From Capra hircus (lineage: Eukaryota; Chordata; Mammalia; Artiodactyla; Bovidae), in assembly GCF_001704415.2 (NCBI RefSeq), contig NC_030814.1, positions 70,487,121 to 70,551,120 on the forward strand: a DNA stretch of 64,000 bases, given 5' to 3'. Below, one piece after another: positions 45,115-56,354 of the stretch. The first letter of the stretch is position 1, and each line of letters starts with the position of its first letter. Under the pieces are notes generated by a model, which was not told where the DNA came from, made no database searches, and was given only the letters and a program-made list of their open reading frames with translations. Both the position numbers and the translations under genes were made by a program.

Positions 45115-46611
45115 AAGTCAACTGGGCCTTAGAAAGCATTACTATGAATAAAGCTAGTGGAGGTGATGGAATTCCTGTTGAGCTATTTCAAATCCTGAAA
45201 GATGATGCTGTGAGAGTGCTGCACTCAATATGCCAGCAAATTTGGAAAACTCAGCAGTGGCCACAGGACTGGAAAAGGTCAGTTTTCATTCCAATCCCAA
45301 AGAAAGGCAATGCCAAAGAATGCTCAAACTACCACACAATTGCACTCATCTCACATGCTAGTAAAGTAATGCTCAAAATTCTCCAACCAGGCTTAAGCAA
45401 TACATGAACCATGAACTTCCAGATATTCAAGCTGGTTTTAGAAAAGGCAGAGGAACCAGAGATCAAATTGCCAACATCTGCTGGATCATGGAAAAAGCAA
45501 GAGAGTTCCAGAAAAACATCTATTTCTGCTTTATTGACTATGCCAAAGCCTTTGACTCTGTGGACCACAATAAACTGTGGGAAATTCTGAAAGAGATGGG
45601 AATACAAGACCACCTGACCTGCCTCTTGAGAAACCTATATGCAGGTCAAGAAGCAACAGTTAGAACTGTACATGGAACAACAGACTGCTTCCAAATAGGA
45701 AAAGGAGTATGTCAAGGCTGTATATTGTCACCTTGTTTATTTAACTTCTATGCAGAGTACATCATGAGAAATGCTGGGCTGGAAGAAGCATAAACTGGAA
45801 TCAAGATTGCCGGGAGAAATATCAATAACCTCAGATATGCAGATGACACCACCTTTATGGCAGAAAGTGAAGAGGAACTAAAAAGCCTCTTGATGAAAGT
45901 GAAAGAGGAGAGTGAAAAAGTTGGCTTAAAGCTCAACATTCAGAAAACTAAGCTCATGGCATCTGGTCCCATCACTTCATGGCAGATATATGGGGAAACA
46001 GTGGAAACACTGTCAGACTTTATTTTTCTGGGCTCCAAAATCACTGTAGATGTTGATTGCAGCCATGAAATTAAAAGACGCTTACTCCTTGGAAGGAAAG
46101 TTATGACCAACCTACAAAGCATATTAAAAAGCAGAGACATTACTCTGCCAACAAAAGTTCTTGTACTCAAGGCTATGGTTTTTCCAGTGGTCATGTATGG
46201 ATGTGAGAGCTGGACTGTGAAGAAAGCTGAGAATTGATGCTTTTGAACTGTGGTGTTGGAGAAGACTCTTGAGAGTCCCTTGGACTGCAAGGAGATCCAA
46301 CCAGTCCATTCTAAAGGAAATCAGTCCTGGGTGTTCATTGGAAGGACTGATGTTGAGGTGAAACTCCAAAACTTTGGCCACCTCATGCAAAGAGTTGACT
46401 CATTGGAAAAGACTCATGCTGGGAGGGATTGGGGGCAGGAGGAGAAGGGGACGACAGAGGATGAGATGGCCGGATGGCATCACCGACTCGATGGACATGG
46501 GTTTGGGTGAACTCTGGGAGTTGGTGATGGATAGGGAGGCCTGGCGGGCTGCAATTCATGGGGTCGCAAGGAGTTGGACATGACTGAGTGACTGAACTGG
46601 ACTGAACTGAA
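45115..46611 (+). mobile_element. BovB LINE inserted into the minus-strand BovB
   Basis: This 1.5-kb 5'-truncated copy is flanked by exact CTAGGTTG at 45107-45114 and 46612-46619, which is also where the host BovB is interrupted. It encodes MNKASGGDGIPVELF, then FIDYAKAFDSVDHNK, CQGCILSP and YADDT motifs of the reverse transcriptase. A stop near 45793 and frame changes near 45400 and 46237 inactivate it. Confidence 0.94.
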
Positions 46612-47108
46612 CTAGGTTGGTCATAACTTTCCTTGCAAGGAACAACCGTCTTTTAATTTCATGGCTGCAGTCACCATCTGCAGTGATTTTGGAGCCCAGA
46701 AAAATAAAATCTGACACTGTTTTCACTGTTTCCCCATTTATTTCCCATGAAGTGATGGGACCAGATGCCATGAGCTTAGTTTTCTGCATGTTGAGCTTTA
46801 AGTCAACTTTTTCACTCTCCTCTTTCACTTTCATCAAAAGGCTCTTCAGTTCTTCTTCATTTCTGCTGTAAGGGTGGTGTCATCTGCATAGCTGAGGTTA
46901 TTGATATTTCTCCCAGCAATCTTGATTCCAGTTTGTGCTTCTTCCAGCCCAGCATATCTCATGATGTGTTCTGCATATAGGTAAATAAACAGGGTGACAA
47001 TATATAGCCTTTACATACTCCTTTTCCTATTTGGAGGCAGTCTGTTGTTCCATGACCTGTTCTAACTGTTACTTCCTGACCTGCATACAGATTTCTCAAG
47101 AGACAGGT

Positions 47109-48115
47109 TGAAGGAAAGTTACATGGCCTGAAACTGAAACTCCCCTCCATGTCCTCATCACCATTTCTATGAGAAACAAAGAACTCTTTCATCCGAAGAG
47201 AAAAATGGACATTAAGATTGATTATAGTTTAACATTGTCTTGGAGGTCTCTGAGATTTTCCTCATTTCTTTTAATTCGTTTTTCTTTTTTCTTCTCTGAA
47301 CCAATACAATATTGTAAAGTAATTAGCCTCCAATTAAAATAAATAAATTTATATTAAGAAATAAATAAACATTAAAAAAAAAAAAAGGTTGATTACGCCC
47401 AGCTCCCAGCTGGTCCAGCATCTGGTTGATCGCCAAAATCCCTTGCCCCAGACGTTTAAGAGATAACTACTCCAAACAACCTTGGAGAAGAACAGGCTCC
47501 CTTAAGATAGTGACTTTCCACATACATGTGCTGGCAACAGAATGAAACACCAACACTGCAGAGTTGTTTGAATCTTTTTATTTTAACTCCTCACTTCTTA
47601 CAGCTGCTTTACTTTATATCTTTTGCACAACAATCTACAGGACAAGTTGCCAAACACCATAATTCAGCGACTATACAGTGCGCAGGCGCAGGGCGAGATA
47701 ACCTTTTCCTTAACTTATTTACTGCAGCTAAGACTTTGTTTTGGGGAACTTCCTTATCAACTTAGAATCCGTTTTGTCCCTGGGTCTGTTCCTTTTGAGG
47801 AGTCAGAGAAACATCCTTGTGTGCAAGAAATGTTCTTTTCCCACGGGAACAAACAGAGGATTCTTAGCTGAATATCTCATTTGCAAGAATGTTCAGCCCT
47901 GGTTGAGAGTCTCGTTTGCAAGCACTTCTCAACCTTCCTTATACCTAGTTCCCTACATACATGCCTATATATACTTACTCTTTTCTTGGATAAGTACAGC
48001 AGCTCACTAATCTGACTGTTGCCCTTTCTCGCCTCATTAAAGGTGATCTGTTCCTGTAAAGTGCCGGTCTCGTTCTTTTTGTGAACCTCGCCTTATGTAA
48101 GTCCCTTAACTTACA
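47109..48115 (+). mobile_element. Solo LTR of an endogenous retrovirus
   Basis: It begins TGAAGGAAAG and ends CTTACA (TG...CA). It is flanked by CAGGT at 47104-47108 and 48116-48120, inside the host BovB. A TATA-like tatatatactta near 47967 and an ATTAAA near 48039 fit a U3-R-U5 order on the plus strand. No internal retroviral sequence is present. Without the inserted L1 it is about 830 bp. Confidence 0.82.
47218..47388 (+). mobile_element. Twin-primed (5'-inverted) short L1 inside the solo LTR
   Basis: The left part (about 47225-47300) matches the minus strand of the large L1 near 54983-55050 (aacattgtc...gaggtct...tgagatt). The right part (47305-47388) is the plus-strand L1 3' end with caatattgtaaagtaattag and a poly-A tail. 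The flanks are AAGATTGATTA at 47214-47224 and AAGGTTGATTA at 47385-47395. Confidence 0.82.
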
Positions 48116-48680
48116 CAGGTCAGGTGCTGTGGTATTCTCATCTCGGAGAATTTTCCATAGTTTGTTGTGATCCACACAGTCAAAGGCTTTGGCATAGTCA
48201 ATAAAGCAGAAATAGATGTTTTTCTGGAACTCTCTTGCTTTTTCCATGATCCAGCAGATGTTGGCAATTTGATCTCTGGTTCCTCTGCCTTTTCTAAAAC
48301 CAGCTTGAACATCTGGAAGTTCACAGTTCATGTATTGCTGTAGCCTGGTTGGAGAATTTTGAGCATTACTTTACTAGCATGTGAGATGAGTGCAATTGTG
48401 TGGTAGTTTGAGCATTCTTTGGCATTGCCTTTCTTTGGGATTGGAATGAAAACTGACCTTTTCCAGTCCTGTGGCCACTGCTGAGTTTTCCAAATTTGTT
48501 GGCATATTGAGTGTAGCACTTTCACAGCATCATCTGTCAAGATTTGAAATAGCTCAACTGGAATTCCATCACCTCCACTAGCTTTGTTCATAGTAATGCT
48601 TTCTAAGGCCCACTTGATTTCACATTCCAGGATGTCTGGCTTGAGGTGAGTGATCACACCATCGTGATTATTTGGGTCTT

Positions 48681-49122
48681 GAATAGTTCAGCCTAAAAAC
48701 GGTCCTTATTCCTCCTCAAGGGGTATATATAATAATCTGATACATATCTTTGACTATTCAGTAAGAATCAAGCCTCCCCACCCCCTACCCAGGGGACCTT
48801 AATTTAACTATATTCTGAGACCACTAAGCTGGTCAGAATCAGAAGATTGATTGAAATTTCTAGAAAATCAGCCTATTACCTCACCACCAACCAATCAGAA
48901 GAAAGTCATGTGCCCTACATTCCTCACCCTAAATGTTATCTTTTTAAAAATCTTCCCTAAAGCCATTGGAGAATTTGGGTCTTTTGAGTACAAGCTGCTC
49001 ATTCTCCTTGCTTCGCCCTACGATAAACCTTTCTCTGACATTGTGGTTTGTTTGGCTTTACTCTGGGTAAGGCAATATGAACTTGGGTGCCACAGCAGTT
49101 TCACTTCTCTTCATGAACTCTT
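48681..49122. other. No recognised gene
   Basis: Pyrimidine- and AT-rich sequence with a 94-codon plus frame lacking a recognised domain. It may be LTR-derived: the 48990-49060 text (cttgcttcgccctacgataaa, containing gataaacct) is reminiscent of an LTR R/U5 region. Confidence 0.35.
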
Positions 49123-49352
49123 GCATGTGTGCTGAGTCACTGCAGTCATATCCAACTCTTGACACCCCTATGGCCGATATCCCTTCCCCTCCTCAGGCTC
49201 TTCTGTGCATGGGATACTCCAGGCAAGAATTTTGGAGTGGGTTGCCATTTCCTTCTCCAGGTAATCTTCCCGACCCAGGGTTCAAACCCACACCTCTTAC
49301 ATCTCCTACTTTGGCAGGAGGCTTCTTTACTACTAGTGTCACCTGGGAAGCC
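49123..49352 (-). mobile_element. Full-length Bov-tA SINE
   Basis: A reverse copy from tgtgctgagtcactgcagtc to gtgtcacctgggaagcc. The two sides share similar tgaactc...ttgcat strings, an imperfect duplication. Confidence 0.9.
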
Positions 49353-49715
49353 TTCTGTGAACTCCTTTGCATATAAGACTTTTAGCAGGATTATATCCTT
49401 TTTTTCTCCTATGAGATCTGTCTTTTGTGAGTTGAAATCATATGCCCTCAGTCACTGAATATAAAAGGGTAAAGGGAAAGTTATTCTTCCCTGACACTTC
49501 TAAGTAAATACCAGTTCAAAGTGAATCCTACATCCTTTTTAAACTCGTGAGATACCTCCCTCCCTTTGCAATGCTGTCCTGAATCAGAAATAAATCCCAG
49601 TAAGGAGTCAGGGTTTTCTTAAGTCAAAAGACAATTTTATTGTTCAAAAGGTTTACAAATTGGGGATATGCAGCTTTTGGCTGTGCCTGAAAGTACATTT
49701 CCAGGGAGTGAAGGA
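49353..49715. other. No recognised gene
   Basis: Target-side flank of the large L1. No exon or repeat was recognised. Confidence 0.4.
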
Positions 49716-49740
49716 GGTAATGAATTTTTTTTTTTTTTTT

Positions 49741-50235
49741 AGTTAACAAAAAAAGAAAAATTTAAAATGGATACAATATTATTATCAAACCCGTATTCCA
49801 TATTCATATTCCTCCAATTGTCTCAATAATGTGGTTGACAGTTTTTTCCCAGTCCAGAATCACACATTTAGGTATCATATCTCTTTGACCTCCTTTTATC
49901 TGGACTAATTCATTAGCCTTTTCTTGTCTTCATTTAATTTGGTATTTTTGAAGAACGCAAGCCAACTGTTTTGTCCACTTGTCCTAAAGTGAGTTTGTCT
50001 CATGTTTCTTCATTATTAAAGTCAGGCTGTGCATTTCTGGCAGGAATATGACTGAAGTGATACTATGTCCTGTTCAGAGCATCATAACAGTAGTCACATG
50101 ATGTTGGCTTGTCTCAACATTGGTGATGTTAACATTGATTGCTTGACTATGGTGATGTCTACTAGCTTTTCCTGTTGTGAAGTCTACATTCCATTATGCA
50201 ATTAAGAAGTAATTTGTGGGGAGTTTTTTTTTGTT
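49741..50235 (-). mobile_element. Candidate 3'-transduced segment of the L1
   Basis: It lies between the L1 3' terminus (with a T/G-rich remnant tail at 50225-50262) and the distal poly-A at 49725-49740, and it is inside the target-site duplications. It resembles an old mammalian L1 3' fragment (cttcattattaaagtcaggc, then cacatgatgttggcttgtct). This suggests the source L1 sat upstream of such a repeat and that its transcript read through. Confidence 0.75.
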
Positions 50236-50616
50236 TGTTTGTTTCTGTTGCTTTTCTTTTTTTAAATAAATTTATTTATTTTAATTGGAGGCTAATTATT
50301 TTGCAATATTGTATTGGTTTTGCCATACATTGACATGAATCTGCCACGGATGTACATGTGTTCCCCATCCTGAACCCCCTCCCACCTCCCTCCCTATCCC
50401 ATCCCTCTGGGTCATCCCAGTGCACCAGCCCTGAGAATCCTGTATCATGCATCAAACCTGGACTGCCGATTTGTTTCATATATGACAATATACATCTTTC
50501 AATGCCATTCTCCCAAATCATCCCACCCTTGCCCTCTCCCACAGAATCCAAAATACTGTTCTATACATCTGTGTCTCTTTTGCTGTCTCACATACAGGGC
50601 TATCGTTACTATCTTT

Positions 50617-53600
50617 CTAAATTCCATATATATGCGTTAGTATACTGTATTGGTGTTTTTCTTTCTGGCTTACTTCACTCTGTATAATAGGCTCCAGTTT
50701 CATCCACCTCATTAGAACTGATTCAAATGTATTCTTTTTAATGGCTGAGTAATACTTCATTGTGTATATGTACCACAGCTTTCTTATCCATTCGTCTGCT
50801 GATGGACATCTAGGTTGCTTCCATGTCCTGGCTATTATAAACAGTACTGTGATGAACATTGGGGTACATGTGTCTCTTTCAATTCTGGTTTCGTTGGTGT
50901 GTATGCCCAGAGTGGGATTTCTGGGTCGTATGGCAGTTCTATTTCCAGTTTTTAAAGGAATCTCCACACTGTTCTCCATAGTGGCTGTACTAGTTTGCAT
51001 TCCTACCAACAGTATAAGAGGGTTCCCTTTTCTCCACACCCTCTCCAGCATTTATTGCTTGTAGACTTCTGGATCGCAGCCATTCTGACTGGCATGAAAT
51101 GGTACCTCATTCTGGTTTTGATTTGCATTTCTCTGATAATGAGTGATGTTGAACATCTTTTCATATGTTTGTTAGCCATCTGTATGTCTTCTTTGGAGAA
51201 ATGTCTGTTTAGTTCTTTGGCCCGTTTTTTTGATTGGGTCATTTATTTTTTTGGAATTGAGCTGCAGGAGTTGCTTGTATATTTTTAAGATTAATTCTTT
51301 GTCAGTTGCTTCATTTACTATTATTTTCTCCCATTCTGGAGGCTGTCTTTCCACCTTGCTTATAGTATCCTTTGTTGTGCACAAGCTTTAATTTTAATTA
51401 AAATTAAAATTTAATTAGGTCCCGTTTGTTTATTTTGCTTTTATTTCCAATATTCTTGGAGGTGGGTCATAGAGGATCCTGCTGTGACTTATGCTGGAGA
51501 GTGTTTTGCCTGTATTCTCCTCTAGGAGTTTTATAGTTTCTGGTCTTACGTTTAGATCTTTAATCCATTTTGAGTTTATTTTTGTGTATGGTGTTAGAAA
51601 GTGTTCTAGTATCATTCTTTTACAAGTGGTTGACCAGTTTTCCCAGCACCACTTGTTAAAGAACTGGTGTTTTCTTCATTGTATATTCTTCCCTCCTTTG
51701 TCAAAGATATGGTGTCCATAGGTGTGTGGATTTATCTCTGGGCTTTCTATTTGGTTCCATTGATCTATATTTCTGTCTTTGTGCCAGTACCATGCTATCT
51801 TGATGACTGTGGCTTTGTAGTAGAGCCTCCAGTTCATTCCTCCAGTTCCAATCTTCTTTCTCAAGATTGCTTTGGCTATTCGAGGTTTTTGTATTTCCAT
51901 ACAAATTGTGAAATTATTTGTTCTAGCTCTGTGAAAAATACCATTGGTAGCTTCATAGGGATTGCATTGAATCTATAGATTCCTTTGGGTAGTATACTCA
52001 TTTTCACTATATTGATTCTTCTGATCTATGAATACGGTATATTTCTCCATCTATTAGTGTCTTCTTTGATTTCTTTCACCAGTGTTTTATAGTTTTCTAT
52101 ATATAGGTTTTTTGTTTCTTTAGGTAGATATATTCCTAAGTATTTTATTCTTTTTGTTGCAATAGTGAATGGAATTGTCCTTAATTTATCTTTCTACTTT
52201 CTCATTATTAGTGGACAGGAATGCAAGGGATTTCTGTGTGTTGATTTCATATCCTGCAACTTTACTGTATTCATTGATTCCTCTAGTAATTTTCTGGTGG
52301 AGTCTTTAGGGTTTTCTGTGTAGAAGATCATGTCATCTGCAAACAGTGAGAGTTTTACTTCTTCTTTTCCAGTCTGGATTCCTTTTATTTCTTTTTCTGC
52401 TCTGACTGCTGTGGGCAAAACTTCCAAAACTATGTTGAATAGTAGTGGTGAGAGTGGGCACCCTTGTCTTGTTCCTGACTTTAGGGGAAATGCTTTCAAT
52501 TTTTCACCATTGTGGATAATGTTTGCTATGGGTTTGTCATATATAGCTTTTATTGTGTTGAGGTATGTTCCTTCTATTCCTGTTTTCTGGAGGGTTTTTT
52601 TTTTTTTTTGTCATAAATGGATGTTGAATTTTGTCAAAGGCTTTCTCTGCATCTATTGAGATAATCATATGGCTTTTATTTTTCAATTTGTTAATGTGGT
52701 GTATTACATTGATTGATTTGTGGATATTGAAGAATCCTTGCATCCCTGGGATAAAGCCCACTTGGTCATGATGTATGATCTTTTTAATATGTTGTTGGGT
52801 TCTGATTGCTAGAATTTTGTTAAGGATTTTTGCATCTATGTTCATCAGTGATATTGGCCTGTAGTTTTCTTTTGTGTGTGTGGCATCTTTGTCAGGTTTT
52901 GATATTAGGGTGATGGTGGCCTCATAGAATGAGTTTGGAAGTTTACCTTCCTCTGCAATTTTTCTGGAAGAGTTTGAGTAGGATATGTGTTTTCTCTTCT
53001 CTAAATATTTGGGACCTGGGCTTTTGTTTGCTACAAGATTTCTGATTACAGTTTCAATTTCTGTGCTTGTGATGAGTCTGTTGAGATTTTCTATTTCTTC
53101 CTGGTTCAGTTTTGGAAAGTTGTACTTTTCTAAGAATTTGTCCATTTCTTCCAAGTTGTCCATTTTATTGGCATATATTTCCTATTAGTAGTCTCTTACG
53201 ATCCTTTGTATTTCTGTGTTTTCTGTTGTGATCTCTCCATTTTCATTTCTAATTTTGTTGATTTGATTTTTCTCCCTTTGTTTCTTGATGAGTCTGGCTA
53301 ATGGTTTGTCAATTTTATTTATCTTCTCAAAGAACCAGCCTTTGGCTTTGTTGATTTTTGCTATGATCTCTTTTGTTTCTTTTGCATTTATTTCTGCCCT
53401 AATTTTTAAGATTTCTTTCCTCTACGAACCCTGGGGTTCTTCATTTCTTCCTTTTCTAGTTGCTTTAGGTGTAGAGTTAGGTTATTTATTTGACTTTTTT
53501 CTTGTTTCTTGAGGTAGGCCTGTATTGCTATGAACCTTCCCCCCAACACTGCTTTTCCAGTGTCCCACAGGTTTGGGGATGTTATGTTTTCATTTTCATT

Positions 53601-54432
53601 CTTTTGATTTCTTTATTCTTTATTTTTCTTGATTTCATTATTTTCATTTCTTCTGTGATTTGTTGGTTATTCAGCAGCACGTTGTTCAGCCTCCATATGT
53701 TGGAATTTTTAATAGTTTTTCTCCTGTAATTGAGATCTCATCTTACTGCATTGTGGTCAGAAAAGATGCTTGCGATGATTTCAATTTTTTTGAAGTTACT
53801 AAGGCTCGATTTATGGCCCAGGATGTGATCTATCCTGGAGAAGGTTCCATGTACACTTGAGAAAAAGGTGAAATTCATTGTTTTGGGGTGAAATGTCCTA
53901 TAGATATCAATTATGTCTAACTGGTCTATTGTATCATTAAAGTTTGTGTTGCCTTTTTAATTTTCTGTTTCATTGATCTATCCATAGGTGTAAGTGGAGT
54001 ATTAAAGTCTCCCACTATTATTGGGTTCTTGTTAATTTCCCCTTTCATACTTGTTAGAATTTGTCTTACATATTGCAGTGCTCCTATTTTGGGTGCATAT
54101 ATAATTGTTATATCTTCTTCTTGGATTGATTCTTTAATCATTTTGTAGTGTCCTTCTTTGTCTCTTTTCACAGCCTTTGTTTTAAAGTCTATTTTATCTG
54201 ATATAAGTATTGTTACTCCTACTTTCTTTTGGTCTCTGTTTGCATGGGATATCTTTTTCCAGCCCTTCACTTTCAATCTGTATGTGTCCCTTGTTTTGAG
54301 GTAGGTCTCTTGTAGACAACATATACAGGGGTCTTGTTTTTGTATCCATTCAGTCAGTCTTTGTCTTTTGGTTGGGGCATTCAATCCATTTACATTTAAG
54401 GTAATTATTGATAAGTATGATCCCATTGCCAT
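50617..54432 (-). pseudogene. L1 ORF2 (endonuclease-reverse transcriptase), broken
   Basis: The span of 3816 bp equals about 1272 codons, the normal ORF2 length. The N-terminal endonuclease is readable at 53926-54432 with NVNGLNAP, CLQETYL and VGDFNTPL motifs. Reverse transcriptase segments are at 52537-53163 (NYRPISLMNIDAKILNKIL) and 52194-52499 (GCPLSPLLFN and FADD). The C terminus at 50617-51051 ends HIYGI. Multiple stops and frame changes separate these pieces, so the element cannot supply this protein. Confidence 0.92.
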
Positions 54433-54485
54433 TTACTTTATTGTTTTGGGTTTGAGTTTATACACCCTTTCTCTGTTTTCTGTCT

Positions 54486-55442
54486 CTAAAGATCCTTTAG
54501 CATTTGTTGGAGAGCTGGTTTGGTGGTGCTGAATTCTCTCAGCTTTTGCTTGTCTGTAAAGCTTTTGATTTCTCCTTCATATTTGAATGAGATTCTTGCT
54601 GGGTACAGTAATCTGGGCTGTAGGTTATTTTCTTTCATCACTTTAAGTATGTCCTGCCATTCCCTCCTGGCCTGAAGAGTTTCTATCGAAAGATCAGCTG
54701 TTATCCTTATGGGAATTCCCTTGTGTGTTATTTGCTGTTTTTCCCTTGCTGCTTTTAATGTTTGTTCTTTGTGTTTGAACTTCAATAATTTGATTAATAT
54801 GTGTCTCAGGGTGTTTCCCCTTGGTTTATCCTGTTTAGGACTCTCTGGGTTTCTTGGACTTGGGTGTTTATTTCCTTCCCCACTTTATGAAAGTTTTCAA
54901 CTATTATCTCCTCAAGTATTTTCTCATGATCTTTCTTTTTATCTTCTTCTTCTGGGACTCCTATGATTCAAATGTTGGGGCGTTTAACATTGTCCCAGAG
55001 GTCTATGAGATTGTCCTCATTTCTTTTATTTCATTTTTCTTTTTTCCTCTCTGTTTCATTTATTTCTACTATTCTATCTTCTACCTCACTTTATCCTATC
55101 TTCTGCCTCCGTCATTCTACTGTTGGTTCCCTCCAGAGAGTTTTTGATCTCATGTATTGCATTATTCATTATATATTGACTCTTTGTTATTTCTTCTAGG
55201 TCCTTGTTAAACCTTTCTTACATCTTCTTGATCCTTGTCTCCAGGCTATTTATCTGTAACTCCAATTTGTTTTTAAGATTTTGGATCATTTTCACTAGCA
55301 TTATCCAGAATTCTTTATCATGTAGATTCCCTATCTCTTCCTCTTTTGTTTGGTTTGGTGGGCATTTATCCTGTTCCTTTACCTGCTGGGTATTTCTCTG
55401 CCTTTTCATCTTATTTATATGTGTTTGGGGTGGCCTTTCCAT
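54486..55442 (-). pseudogene. L1 ORF1 (RNA-binding chaperone), broken
   Basis: The N-terminal part (55218-55442) has a coiled-coil-like LKNKLELQINSLETRIKK segment. The C-terminal part (54486-54785) has the ARREWQDILKVMKENNLQPR and YPARISFKYEGEIK signature typical of L1 ORF1. They lie in different frames with intervening stops. ORF2 starts about 50 bp downstream, the usual spacing. Confidence 0.88.
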
Positions 55443-55907
55443 ATTCTGGCAGTTTGTGGAGTTCTTTTTATTGTGGAATTTCCTTGCTGTGGGTGGGGTT
55501 GGACAGGTGGCTTTGTCAAGGTTTCCTGGTTAGAGAAGCCTGTGTCGGTGTTCTAGTGGGTGGATCTGGATTTCGTGCAATGAAGTGTCCAGTGATGAGT
55601 TATGAGATGTCAGTGGGTTTGGAATGACTTTGGGCAGCCTGTATATTGAAGCTCAGGGCTATGTTCCTGTGTTGTTGGAGAATTTGCATGGTATGTCTTG
55701 CTCTGGAACTTGTTGGCCCTTGGGCGGTGCTTGGTTTCAGTGTAGGTATGAAGGCGTTTGATAGGCTCCTATTGATTACTGTTCCCTGGAGTCAGGAGTT
55801 CACTGGTGTTCTCAGGATTTGGACTTAAGCCTCCTGCCTCTGGTTTTCAGTCTTATTCTTACAGTAGCATCAAGACTTCTCCATCTATACAGCATCGATG
55901 ATAAAAC

Positions 55908-56354
55908 ATGTAGATTAGAGATGAAAAGTTTCTCCACAGTAAGGGATACCCAGACAGGTTCACAGTGTTACATGGAGAAGACAAGAGGAAGGAGGGAGAT
56001 AGAGGTGACCAGGAGGAGAAGAGTGGGAATCAAAAAAGGAGAGAGGAAGCTAGCCAGTAATCACTTCCCTATGTGCTCTCCACAGTCTGGATCCCTAGAG
56101 ATGTTCACAGAGTTACACAGAGAAGAGAAGCTGGAGGAAGGAGACAGAGGTGGCCAAGAGGATAAAGGCAGGAATCAAAAGGAGAGAGACAGATCCAGCC
56201 AGTAATCAGTTCCCTAAGTGTTCTCCTCAGTCCAGAACACACAAAGAGATTCACAGAGTTGGGTAGAGAAGAGAATGGGGAGGGAGGAGATAGAGGCGAC
56301 TTGGTGGAGAAAAAGGAGAGTCCAAAGGGGACGAGAGCAGTCAAGCCAGTAATC
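55908..56354 (-). repeat. Three tandem ~146-bp units in the L1 5' UTR
   Basis: The anchor ccagtaatc recurs at 56054, 56199 and 56346 (spacings 145 and 147 bp). Each unit also carries a ttcacag(a/t)gtt block and a gga(g)gagatagaggtg-like block. The units are purine-rich on the plus strand and are diverged from one another. Tandem 5' UTR units act as promoter monomers in rodent L1s; a similar role here is inference. Confidence 0.75.

Larger units (their letters stand above)
44612..48680 (-). mobile_element. BovB LINE, host of two later insertions
   Basis: The element's three pieces, 44612-45114, 46612-47108 and 48116-48680, read continuously when the two insertions are removed. It runs from the cagttcagttcagctcag tail to the region encoding ILECEIKWALESIT. 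Translated pieces are MNKASGGDGIPVELF (48328-48657), the QAGFRKGRGTRDQIA segment (47975-48331) and the C-terminal part. The frame is broken by point changes as well as by the insertions. Confidence 0.9.
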
